From contig NZ_AUHV01000002.1 in the NCBI RefSeq assembly GCF_000423365.1, positions 791,270 to 855,269 on the forward strand: a stretch of DNA of 64,000 nucleotides, written 5' to 3'. This DNA is from Maritalea myrionectae DSM 19524 (lineage in GTDB: Bacteria; Pseudomonadota; Alphaproteobacteria; Rhizobiales; Devosiaceae). The notes under the pieces are model-generated. The model saw only the letters and a list, made by a program, of their open reading frames with translations, was not told where the DNA came from and ran no database searches. Positions 19,141-26,913 of the stretch are shown here, piece after piece (positions within the stretch are counted from its first letter, which is position 1; each line of letters opens with the position of its first letter). The translations under genes were made by a program, and so were the position numbers.

Positions 19141-20157
19141 CTATGATACAGGGCAGGAATTATCTGACCGGTAGTCATGCACTTCAATCTCGCCAGAATT
19201 GATTTTTGCAGTCAATTCTTCGAGTTTGGCTGACATCTCATCGGTGATCAATTCTTCATTATACTCATCGACTGCAGCACCAACGCCACCTTCGGCAAGA
19301 CCAAGAGATTGAACGCCTGATGACCATTCGCCATTGGCTTCGTCGTTGAATGCATCTTGCACTGCAACGTCAACGCGCTTGACCATTGAAGTCAACATGT
19401 TGCCTGGGAACAAATAGTTCTGGTTGCTGTCCACACCAATGCCGTATTTGCCAGCATCCGCTGCAGCTTGCAACGCACCTTCACCAGCAGCACCCGCAGC
19501 GGCGTAAATCACGTCAGCGCCACGCTCCAGCTGTGAACGGCCAACTTCGCCTGCAGTGTTGATGTCGTTAAAGGCAGCAAAGTCTGTGCCGATAAAGTTT
19601 TGCAGAACTTCAATGTCAGGATTTACAGCTTTTGCACCTTGCACATAGCCGCAACCAAAAGCTTGCAACAATGGGAAGTCAAACGCTGTGACGTAGCCGA
19701 TTGTGCCTGATTCAGACTTCATCGCAGCCAAAGCGCCAACAAGGTATGAACCTTCTTGCTCTTTAAACAACACTGAACGCACGTTTGGCAAATCAACCAC
19801 AGAGTCGATGATGGCAAAGTGCGTGTCTGGGAATTCTTGAGCAACTACGTTGAGCGGCTCGGCCCATGTGAAGCCTGGCACAACGATTGGGCTTGAACCC
19901 TGCTGTGCGAAACGGCGCAAGGCTTGCTCGCGCTGCGCATCTGTTTGAATTTCAAAGTCGCGGTAAGAATTACCGGTTTCTTCCTTGTATGCTTCGGCAC
20001 CATTGTAAGCCATTTCGTTGAACGACTTATCGTTTTTGCCGGCAGCATCATAAATCAATGCAGGTTCTGCCAATGCGGTGCCTGTCATCAATGCAGCGAA
20101 TACGGCTGTACCGAGAACGGCTTTCGCGCCGGTGAACTTTTTATTCTGGACTGACAT
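19141..20157 (-). CDS. BMP-family substrate-binding protein of the nucleoside ABC transporter
   Basis: 338 residues from the ATG at 20157 (AAGGGAGAT upstream). A Sec signal peptide (AVFAALMTGTALA) precedes a mature start at EPALIYD; no lipobox is seen. BMP/Med family features are NDKSFNEMAYNGA, the loop GVDSNQNYLFPGN, and C-terminal VHDYRSDNSCPVS. It captures nucleosides in the periplasm for the double-ATPase importer. It is the first gene of a twelve-gene operon ending at upp. Confidence 0.92.
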   Translation of the reverse strand: MSVQNKKFTGAKAVLGTAVFAALMTGTALAEPALIYDAAGKNDKSFNEMAYNGAEAYKEETGNSYRDFEIQTDAQREQALRRFAQQGSSPIVVPGFTWAEPLNVVAQEFPDTHFAIIDSVVDLPNVRSVLFKEQEGSYLVGALAAMKSESGTIGYVTAFDFPLLQAFGCGYVQGAKAVNPDIEVLQNFIGTDFAAFNDINTAGEVGRSQLERGADVIYAAAGAAGEGALQAAADAGKYGIGVDSNQNYLFPGNMLTSMVKRVDVAVQDAFNDEANGEWSSGVQSLGLAEGGVGAAVDEYNEELITDEMSAKLEELTAKINSGEIEVHDYRSDNSCPVS

Positions 20158-20281
20158 GAATATCTCCCTTGTCAACTTATCCACACGTAACAAGACCTAG
20201 TGTAAGATCCAAATGTGGTGTTTTTAATTCAAGCGCTTTCTTGGTCCCTCCGCAAGTAAAAACGCCTAAATCCCCACGCAA

Positions 20282-20310
20282 TCGTTACCTATCCCCTACA
20301 AAAAGTTCAA
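20282..20310 (-). promoter_or_regulatory. Candidate sigma-70 promoter of the nucleoside operon
   Basis: On the minus strand TTGAAC (20310-20305), a 17-base spacer and TAACGA (20287-20282) form a plausible -35/-10 pair. Transcription would start near 20275, giving a leader of about 118 bases before the binding-protein gene. No other stronger pair was found in the 210-base gap. Confidence 0.5.
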
Positions 20311-20358
20311 GATTTTTTTAACCAGACGGTAAAAATAATTGATTTTTTGACCAGACGG
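20311..20358. repeat. Two phased direct repeats upstream of the nucleoside promoter
   Basis: The sequences GATTTTTTTAACCAGACGG (20311-20329) and GATTTTTTGACCAGACGG (20341-20358) are direct repeats with start points exactly 30 bases apart, about three helical turns. The first abuts the -35 element. Each holds an ACC-N4-GG(T/A) core. They are likely regulator sites, an inference from position and repetition. Confidence 0.6.
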
Positions 20359-20367
20359 ACGAAATTT

Positions 20368-21012
20368 TTATTTGTGATTCAACAAGTTAATGATCTGGGC
20401 CTTTGCCGCCTCTGCGTCAGCTTTGTCATGTGTAACCAAAACTACGGGTAAGTTGTTTTGCTGCGCTAATCCAAAAACAAAAGTGCGCACCCGATCACGC
20501 AACTCCACGTCAAGTGCGGAGAACGGCTCGTCCAGCAACAAGGCTTTGGGCTTTGACAGCAGAACCCGCATCAGCGCAATGCGGGATTGTTGCCCGCCGG
20601 AAAGTGTCAGCGGGTCACGCGCGCCCAAATCTTCAAGATGTACCGCCCGCAGCTTTTCGCGCACCTTTTCGCATCGCTCTTGCTTGGAGCCGCCGCGCGG
20701 CAAAGCAAACAGCAGATTTTCTTCAACACTCATATGCGGGAACAAAAGCGGCTCTTGAAACATCAGGCCAATTTTGCGGCGGCTTGGGTCTTCATGGGTG
20801 ATGTCTTGCCCATCCAGGATGATCTGGCCGTGGCAGCTAAATCGCGGCGATAGGAACCCAGAAATGGCGTTAAGCAATGTTGACTTGCCTGAGCCTGACG
20901 GCCCCATAACCGCCAGCACTTCGCCCGGCGCGACTTCGGCATCGATATCGAGCAACGTATCACCGGCCAGCGAAATGCGAAGGTTTTTGAGAATGAGGCT
21001 ATGTTCGGCCAA
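20368..21012 (-). CDS. ynjD: ABC transporter ATP-binding protein (YnjD-like)
   Basis: 214 residues, a single ABC domain: Walker A GPSGSGKSTL, signature LSGGQQSRIAL, Walker B ALLLDEPFSAL and the switch histidine in VLVTHDKADA. Similar to ThiQ and YnjD in size. It is third in a substrate-binding, permease, ATPase operon and is joined to the permease gene with no gap. Substrate unknown; no TPP riboswitch was seen upstream, so a thiamine role is not supported. Confidence 0.85.
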   Translation of the reverse strand: MAEHSLILKNLRISLAGDTLLDIDAEVAPGEVLAVMGPSGSGKSTLLNAISGFLSPRFSCHGQIILDGQDITHEDPSRRKIGLMFQEPLLFPHMSVEENLLFALPRGGSKQERCEKVREKLRAVHLEDLGARDPLTLSGGQQSRIALMRVLLSKPKALLLDEPFSALDVELRDRVRTFVFGLAQQNNLPVVLVTHDKADAEAAKAQIINLLNHK

Positions 21013-22731
21013 TTAGGCCTCCCGCTGTTTCGAGAAATAGATTTTGTTGGGATAAAGCAATTTTGGCAAGACCAGCGCCAAAGCAAACCCGACCGCGGGC
21101 AGCAGCGTTTGCACCAGCGCGTAAATGCCAATCAAACGACGGTCACCACCAGAGGCAAGCGCCACCGCCTCAGTGGTGATGGTGGGCACACGTCCCGCCC
21201 CGATCATTAATGTGGGCAAATATTGCGCCACCGAGATGGCAAAGCCAAGCGCCAGCGCAGTGAGGATCGGTTTGAGCAACATGGGCAATTTGATTTGGAA
21301 GAAGATCCGATTTTGCGACTTGCCCAAAGCTGTTGCCGTTTGCATATAGCGCGGATCAAGATCATGAAAACTCGCTTCCAGCGCCAAGTAAGTATAGGGG
21401 AACACAAAGACCACATGCATGATGGTGACGGGCCAGAAACTGCCATCCAGCCCATAGCGCACCAAAAGAATTGAAATGCCGGAGATAAAGGCAATTTGTG
21501 GCACGATCAGCGGCAAATAGATAAGCCGCAATGCACTTTGGGTTAGGCGGATATCGTGGCGCTTCTCATTTTCAAGGCAAAGCAGTGTTTGCACCACAGA
21601 AATGAGGGCTGCCGCCACACCAATCTTAATTGCATTGAAGGATGGCCCCCACAGATTTGAGGCGTTGTCGAGCCATCGCATCAAATTCATCGCGCGTGGC
21701 AGCGCTTCAGGAAAGCGCCAGTAACCTGCAACCGACCAGATGCCCAAAATCACAATGCTCGCGGCCGATATTGTGACCATTGCCAACATGGCGATATTGA
21801 AAATTTGGCGCACAATCTGATCATTTTGATGGCGTGCGCCCTTTGATTGCATCTGGCGCATCAAATAGCTGCACAGCATTTCCAAAAGCCACCACGCCAT
21901 CAATGCGACAAGCGTGGCACCGAGCTGGAACACGGCCCCCGCAGCGGCCACAAACCGCATTTCAATGTCCGGATCGTTCATCCAGCGCAATATTTGCACG
22001 GGCAAGCTGGGCGGCAGGTTTGGCCCCAAAATCAGCGCCACATCCACCACGGAACTTGAAAAGGCAATGACCGCAAAAATCGGCAGGCGGATTTGGCGGT
22101 AGAGCGCAGGCATCACCACGGTCAACCAGGCCCACACACGGCCATACCCCATGGACCGCGCCAACTTTAAGCGCTTATCCACATTGATCTGCGACGCCGC
22201 GCTTAAGCACATCAAAAACAGGAACGGCACTTCCTTGAGCACCAAGCCTGCCAGCAGCGCATAGCCGAGCGGATCATTGATGATCAGCCAATCTGGTGGG
22301 CGATCAAAGCCCGTCGCCCACGGCGACAGCAAGCGGATCAACCAGCCAGAGGGCGCAAACAAAAAGGCGAAACCGAAGGCGGCGGCGGCATGCGGCACGG
22401 ACATGAGCGGCGAGACAAACCGCGAAATTCTGGCAAAGAAAGGCGCATCCCAAAAGGCGGCGAAAAAGCCAATCACGATGACAAAAGAAATGATGGTGGT
22501 GACCAGCCCAATCCAAATGGACAGATGCACAGAATGCCAAAAACCGGGGACGTGCATCGCCTTATGCAAATGGTCCCACGTCAGCTCCACCCCACCTAGT
22601 GTGGGGAAATAGCCAAATGCAGGCGCCGCCACACCAATCAGGCCCGCAAGTAGCGGGCCTGTGAGCAACAAAATCACAAGGGCGGGCGCTACCCAAAAAA
22701 TTGCATTTAGCGCCCGATTGGTCATGGTCAT
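21013..22731 (-). CDS. ynjC: ABC transporter permease, fused two-domain (YnjC-like)
   Basis: 572 residues from the ATG at 22731, which overlaps the ynjB stop in TAATG. It holds two membrane permease halves, about 1-300 and 320-572, as in ThiP and YnjC. The second half has the coupling-helix pattern QTATALGKSQNRIFFQIKLPML. It would form both halves of the inner-membrane channel for the YnjB binding protein. Confidence 0.87.
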   Translation of the reverse strand: MTMTNRALNAIFWVAPALVILLLTGPLLAGLIGVAAPAFGYFPTLGGVELTWDHLHKAMHVPGFWHSVHLSIWIGLVTTIISFVIVIGFFAAFWDAPFFARISRFVSPLMSVPHAAAAFGFAFLFAPSGWLIRLLSPWATGFDRPPDWLIINDPLGYALLAGLVLKEVPFLFLMCLSAASQINVDKRLKLARSMGYGRVWAWLTVVMPALYRQIRLPIFAVIAFSSSVVDVALILGPNLPPSLPVQILRWMNDPDIEMRFVAAAGAVFQLGATLVALMAWWLLEMLCSYLMRQMQSKGARHQNDQIVRQIFNIAMLAMVTISAASIVILGIWSVAGYWRFPEALPRAMNLMRWLDNASNLWGPSFNAIKIGVAAALISVVQTLLCLENEKRHDIRLTQSALRLIYLPLIVPQIAFISGISILLVRYGLDGSFWPVTIMHVVFVFPYTYLALEASFHDLDPRYMQTATALGKSQNRIFFQIKLPMLLKPILTALALGFAISVAQYLPTLMIGAGRVPTITTEAVALASGGDRRLIGIYALVQTLLPAVGFALALVLPKLLYPNKIYFSKQREA

Positions 22732-23984
22732 TACATATCGCGCATAAAGCGTTTGGACCATTCTTCCTCAAGCATTGTGGCCCAGCTTGCGTGCGGCTCG
22801 AGTAGGGTTTTGCCAAACTCTTCGCCCTGCAATGTTGCGGGCCCAAGTTCCAGCGCGTCAAAATAGGCTTTTTGCGCCTCGGGCAAATCATTGATGGCGA
22901 GGACTGAGGGGTCGCCCCATACTTTTTCGTCTGCCTTACGGGCTTGCGCTTCGGCAGACAAAAGGAAATTGGCAACAACCATTGCGCCAGCTTTGGCGTT
23001 GGCATTGTAAGGGATCGTTACAAAATGAGAATTGCCCATTGAGCCATAATCCATCACGAAAGACCGGACGCTGGGTGGCAATTCACTTGCATTGATGGCT
23101 GATGAGGCTTCGCCGGGGTTAAATGTCATGGCGATATCAATTTCACCGTCGGCCAAAAGATTTTTGAGCTGCGTGGTGTCCGAAGCATAGACGACGCCAT
23201 CGCGCCAAAGATTTGGCTTTAGCTCGTCCAAATAGGTCCAAAGCGGCGCCGTGACTTCAGCAAAGATCTCTTCGGTCGCTGGCTCGCGCAAAACAGATGG
23301 GTCATCTACGACGCCATAAAGCACCTGCTTCAAAAATGTGGTGCCAATGAAGTTTGGCGGCGCGGCATAGGTGAAGCGGCCGGGGTTTTCTTCCGTCCAT
23401 TTGGCCAATTCCTCCAGCGTGGTTGGCGGCTCAGCCAAGATTTCGCTGTCGTAATAAAAGGTGAGCTGCGCCATGCCCCATGGGCTTTCCTGCCCATCAA
23501 CCGGCACGGTGAAATCGTAAGTCAGGGTCGGTTTGCCCTCAATGTCAGCATATTCATAATTGGGCAGCTTTTCGGCCCAATTACTGTCAATCAGCAAGCC
23601 CTGCTCTTTCATGGCCGCAAAGTTTTCACCGTTGATCCAAATGAGGTCGACAGAGCCCCCCTCATCGCGACCAGCCGCTTTTTCGGTGATCACGCGGCTT
23701 ACGGCGGTAGCGGTGTCTTCCAGCTTTACATGCTCGATGCTGACGCCATATTTGGCCTGCACCTGCTCGCCTGCCCAAGCGATATAATTGTTGATGTTGG
23801 GCGCGCCGCCCCAAGCATTGAAATAAACGGTTTGCCCTTTCGCCTGATCCAACACATTTTGCCAATCCGTTGGGTCCGGTGCGTTTTCTTGCGCCAAAGC
23901 AGGCGTGCCTGCGCCCATGGCCAAGATGGAGGCAAGAACAAGTTGTTTTGCTGATGGTGAACGGAAAAACCGACTTTTACGCAT
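22731..23984 (-). CDS. ynjB: ABC transporter substrate-binding protein (YnjB-like)
   Basis: 417 residues from the ATG at 23984 with GAAGGATATT upstream. A signal peptide (LVLASILAMGAGTPALA) is followed by the YnjB-like N-terminus with GQTVYFNAWGGAPNINNYI and WINGENFAAMKEQGLL. It belongs to extracellular binding protein family 1. The E. coli ortholog's ligand is not established, so the substrate here is open. First gene of the three-gene operon. Confidence 0.88.
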   Translation of the reverse strand: MRKSRFFRSPSAKQLVLASILAMGAGTPALAQENAPDPTDWQNVLDQAKGQTVYFNAWGGAPNINNYIAWAGEQVQAKYGVSIEHVKLEDTATAVSRVITEKAAGRDEGGSVDLIWINGENFAAMKEQGLLIDSNWAEKLPNYEYADIEGKPTLTYDFTVPVDGQESPWGMAQLTFYYDSEILAEPPTTLEELAKWTEENPGRFTYAAPPNFIGTTFLKQVLYGVVDDPSVLREPATEEIFAEVTAPLWTYLDELKPNLWRDGVVYASDTTQLKNLLADGEIDIAMTFNPGEASSAINASELPPSVRSFVMDYGSMGNSHFVTIPYNANAKAGAMVVANFLLSAEAQARKADEKVWGDPSVLAINDLPEAQKAYFDALELGPATLQGEEFGKTLLEPHASWATMLEEEWSKRFMRDM

Positions 23985-24106
23985 TAAATATCCTTCGCAC
24001 ATTGCGTGCTTAATGATTGATCATCAAGGATATTTGTTACGCGATTGCCAGCAGAAGTACAGCCCCTTAGAGCTACAACTCTCGCTCACATAAGTGTGAA
24101 ATGCTT

Positions 24107-24604
24107 TTAGTTGTGTTCCGGCTCAGCGGTGTCTTCCGTATCAACCGGTATTGCTTGGGCATCAATTTGTGCCGCGAACCGATCAAAAAAGCGATCAATC
24201 ACCCCTTGGGCACTTTTGCCCACCAGCTTTGAGCCCAGTTTTTCGATTGAGCCTGATACTTCACCATGGGCTTCAAATGTCAGAATACAGGCCTCATTGG
24301 CCAAGCCCCAATCCTGCAATTCAATATCTGCGGCGCCGCGCGCCAGCCCCAAAAGGCCGCCACGACCGCCACCCGAAAGCGTGTAAGCGCGGGCAGGTTC
24401 AACGTTTGAAAGTGCAAGGTCGCCCTTAAAAGTGGGCTTCATGATGCCCAAATTGACGGTGATTGAGGCTTCAAGATTTTCGCTATCCACCCATTCAATT
24501 CGGTCACATCCGGGAATGCAGGCCTTCAATACTTCTGTGTCGTTCAACGCCTCCCAAACCGCCAATCGCGGTGCTGTAATGCGATAATGTCCAACAAATT
24601 TCAT
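24107..24604 (-). CDS. CoxG-like SRPBCC-fold protein (carbon monoxide dehydrogenase subunit G family)
   Basis: 165 residues, soluble: MKFVGHYRITAPRLAVWEALND, CIPGCDRIEW, SVEKLGSK-like SGSIEKLGSKLVG. These are the landmarks of the CoxG/COXG family, a START-like fold with a membrane-associating C-terminus in some members. No CO dehydrogenase or molybdenum hydroxylase genes are near, so it is an orphan copy of unknown role. Divergent from the following three-gene unit, with 144 bases between starts. Confidence 0.82.
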   Translation of the reverse strand: MKFVGHYRITAPRLAVWEALNDTEVLKACIPGCDRIEWVDSENLEASITVNLGIMKPTFKGDLALSNVEPARAYTLSGGGRGGLLGLARGAADIELQDWGLANEACILTFEAHGEVSGSIEKLGSKLVGKSAQGVIDRFFDRFAAQIDAQAIPVDTEDTAEPEHN

Positions 24605-24748
24605 AAAAGGCCTTTACCTCGAGCGAAACAATTCCAATATCTGCAACACATGGTAACATGCTTGCACAGTGTCAATTGATGACGATAAAAGAATTATCTA
24701 GAGTTTAAACACTAACATTTTTGGTTCTTAGGCTGAACGGGGAATAAT

Positions 24749-25936
24749 ATGGCAAACGAAATCGCAGAAAAACCATTGCAATATTTGGACAAGGCAATGG
24801 GCGCGATCCGCGAAATGGGCCTTTGGCCAGAAACTGTTGAAGAAGCACCGATCACAGGGCTCCTGCAAGAAATCACCGATTTGGATGAAACACGCGTCAT
24901 TTTGATCGGCCGCACTTTGAATCAGGCCAGCGTGTTCAATGAAGTTGTGCGCGAGCAAATCGCGGCGATGAATATCGGCGAACGCTATGAAGATATCACC
25001 AACGGCTTTGACAGCATTCGCGATGATGCCAAGGGCATGGTTGATCAGCTAGAAGACGGCAAGCTGGATATGTTGGAGCGCGCCTCCAACGTTTGGATGA
25101 AAGTCACCCGTGGCGACATTCCAACTCGGTTTGAAAAAATCCGCACCACCTATTTGGAAGTCACCAAAGACACCAAAGATCAGGTCGACCGCGAACACAC
25201 CATTTTGGAAGCCTATCGCGATTTCCGCGGCGCGCTGAAGCAATCAGAAGTGATGGCTTTGGAAGTGCTGGAAAAAGCGGAAGCCAAGCTGGAAGAGCGC
25301 AAAGAGCATTTGAGCAATGCGACCAAAGAACTGGAAAACTTTGCCGATGGCACACCTGCTGATCGGGCGCGCCTGGAAATGGCCCGCGACGAACGTTTGC
25401 GCGAAATGCAGCAAGAAGAGCGCCGCTACCAGATTGCGAAAGACCTTTCTGACAATCTGACCATTTCATACAACACGTCTGAAGTGATCATGGCGCGTCT
25501 GATGCAAACCACAAATGCCAAAGAGCGTGTGTACCAGCAATCAATCTCTTTCTTCTCCACCAACGAAACCGTTTTGACAGCGTTGAGCGCCTCTTTCACT
25601 GGCTTGTTTGGCTTGCATGAGAGCACAGAGACATTGAACGCCATGAAGGAAGGCATGTCTAAAAGCCTTGAGACGTTGGCCGAGATTGGCGACACGGTGC
25701 AAGAAGAAGCGCTTAAGGCCGGATATGGCCCGACCATTCGCGCCGATGCGGTGAAAAAGCTTGTCGACAGCGTTGTGAATTTCCAAGAAAAGTCACGTTC
25801 GATCATCAATGACATGCGCGAGCAAAGCACGAAGAATTCTGCTGAAATTCGCGATGCCGTGGAAGATGGCAAGCAGCGTCTGGCAAAATTGGCAGCGGAA
25901 GGCAACACGCTTTTGGCTGAACAAAAGCAAAGCTAA
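24749..25936 (+). CDS. Helical TelA-like protein, first gene of an uncharacterised three-gene unit
   Basis: 395 residues from the ATG at 24749 (GGGGAA upstream). No signal peptide or membrane segment; almost wholly charged helix with a long coiled-coil centre (about 120-240). The C-terminal part (NTSEVIMARLMQTTNAKERVYQQ, then KLVDSVVNFQEKSRSIINDM) resembles the spacing of the toxic-anion-resistance/TelA family in general layout, a low-confidence relation. It is followed after 37 bases by a membrane protein and then a coiled-coil protein. TelA-like proteins are often near envelope-stress genes; function here is unknown. Confidence 0.75.
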   Translation: MANEIAEKPLQYLDKAMGAIREMGLWPETVEEAPITGLLQEITDLDETRVILIGRTLNQASVFNEVVREQIAAMNIGERYEDITNGFDSIRDDAKGMVDQLEDGKLDMLERASNVWMKVTRGDIPTRFEKIRTTYLEVTKDTKDQVDREHTILEAYRDFRGALKQSEVMALEVLEKAEAKLEERKEHLSNATKELENFADGTPADRARLEMARDERLREMQQEERRYQIAKDLSDNLTISYNTSEVIMARLMQTTNAKERVYQQSISFFSTNETVLTALSASFTGLFGLHESTETLNAMKEGMSKSLETLAEIGDTVQEEALKAGYGPTIRADAVKKLVDSVVNFQEKSRSIINDMREQSTKNSAEIRDAVEDGKQRLAKLAAEGNTLLAEQKQS

Positions 25937-25973
25937 TTTTGCTCTTTAGCAAAACGAGAAACGGGAATTTGTT

Positions 25974-26903
25974 TTGAGCAAAGACAAGTCTTTACCGCTT
26001 GATGATGTGATGATGGCGATGGACGTGGTGGATACGCTGCGCCATCGCAATGATCTGGTGACGCGGGAACTGAATGAAGAAAACCGCGCCTCCAGTTTGG
26101 TAGACCGCCTGCGCGAAGTCTACCACCAGCAGGGCATTGATGTGCCAGATCACATTTTGCAAGAAGGGGTCAACGCACTTAAAGAATCCCGTTTCAATTA
26201 TGACCCGCCCACAGGTGGCTTTAGCTATCGGTTGGCGCGGGCCTATGTGTCGCGCGATCGCTGGGGCAAATGGGTTTTGGGCCTCGGCCTGGCGCTCGGC
26301 ATTGGTCTATCTGGATATTTTCTGGTTTATCAGCCGATGCAGGCCAGCCAAATGGCGGCGACGCAAGCCTATCTCAATCAAGAATTGCCCGAACAATTTG
26401 ACCAACTTGTCACCCAAATTGAAGCCACCGCCAAGGTCGAAACGGCCAACGCACAAGCCGCAGAACTGGCTGAACGCGGCAAACTGGCTGCTAGTGTTGG
26501 CGACCAGGTTGCGGCTGAAAAGTTTTTGGGCGATCTCAACGGCCTGCTCAGCACATTGCAAAGCGAATATCGGGTGCAGATCGTCAACCGTGAAGGCGCC
26601 GATACCGGCGTTTGGACCTATCCGGATGTGAACCAGGACGCACGCAATTATTATGTCATTGTCGAGGCGATTGGGCCGGATGGCAACGCCTTGCCGCAAA
26701 GCATCACCAATGAAGAAACCGGCATTGCAGAGACCGTTGAGCAATGGGGCGTGCGCGTGAGCGAAGTACAATTTGACGCGGTGCGCGATGACAAGCTTGA
26801 TGATGGCATCATTCAAAACAATATTATGGGCCTCAAAGAATTTGGTTATTTGAACGTGGATTACACGCAGCCAGTTTTGGGCGGCGCGATAACAAAGTGG
26901 TAG
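25974..26903 (+). CDS. Single-pass membrane protein of unknown function (DUF6384-like), second gene of the unit
   Basis: 309 residues, TTG start at 25974 with a weak CGGGAA upstream; no in-frame ATG precedes a better site. About 100 cytoplasmic residues are followed by one membrane helix (WVLGLGLALGIGLSGYFLVY, about 101-120) and about 190 residues in the periplasm. The latter has a helical Ala/Glu-rich stretch (about 125-200) and a beta-rich end (GVWTYPDVNQDARNYYVIVEA). I recall it as DUF6384, tentatively. Between the TelA-like and coiled-coil genes it would anchor the unit at the inner membrane. Confidence 0.75.
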   Translation: MSKDKSLPLDDVMMAMDVVDTLRHRNDLVTRELNEENRASSLVDRLREVYHQQGIDVPDHILQEGVNALKESRFNYDPPTGGFSYRLARAYVSRDRWGKWVLGLGLALGIGLSGYFLVYQPMQASQMAATQAYLNQELPEQFDQLVTQIEATAKVETANAQAAELAERGKLAASVGDQVAAEKFLGDLNGLLSTLQSEYRVQIVNREGADTGVWTYPDVNQDARNYYVIVEAIGPDGNALPQSITNEETGIAETVEQWGVRVSEVQFDAVRDDKLDDGIIQNNIMGLKEFGYLNVDYTQPVLGGAITKW

Positions 26904-26913
26904 GACAAGTATA

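Noticed and set aside
20368-23984. Thiamine ABC transporter (ThiBPQ)
   Set aside because: The three proteins resemble YnjBCD more, and no TPP riboswitch or thiamine gene is near.
24107-24604. Part of a carbon monoxide dehydrogenase operon
   Set aside because: No coxL, coxM, coxS or maturation genes lie nearby; the CoxG-like gene stands alone.
24749-25936. Naming the helical protein a tellurite resistance protein
   Set aside because: The resemblance to TelA is only in layout and spacing, and no tellurite or ter genes are near, so the functional name is not justified.
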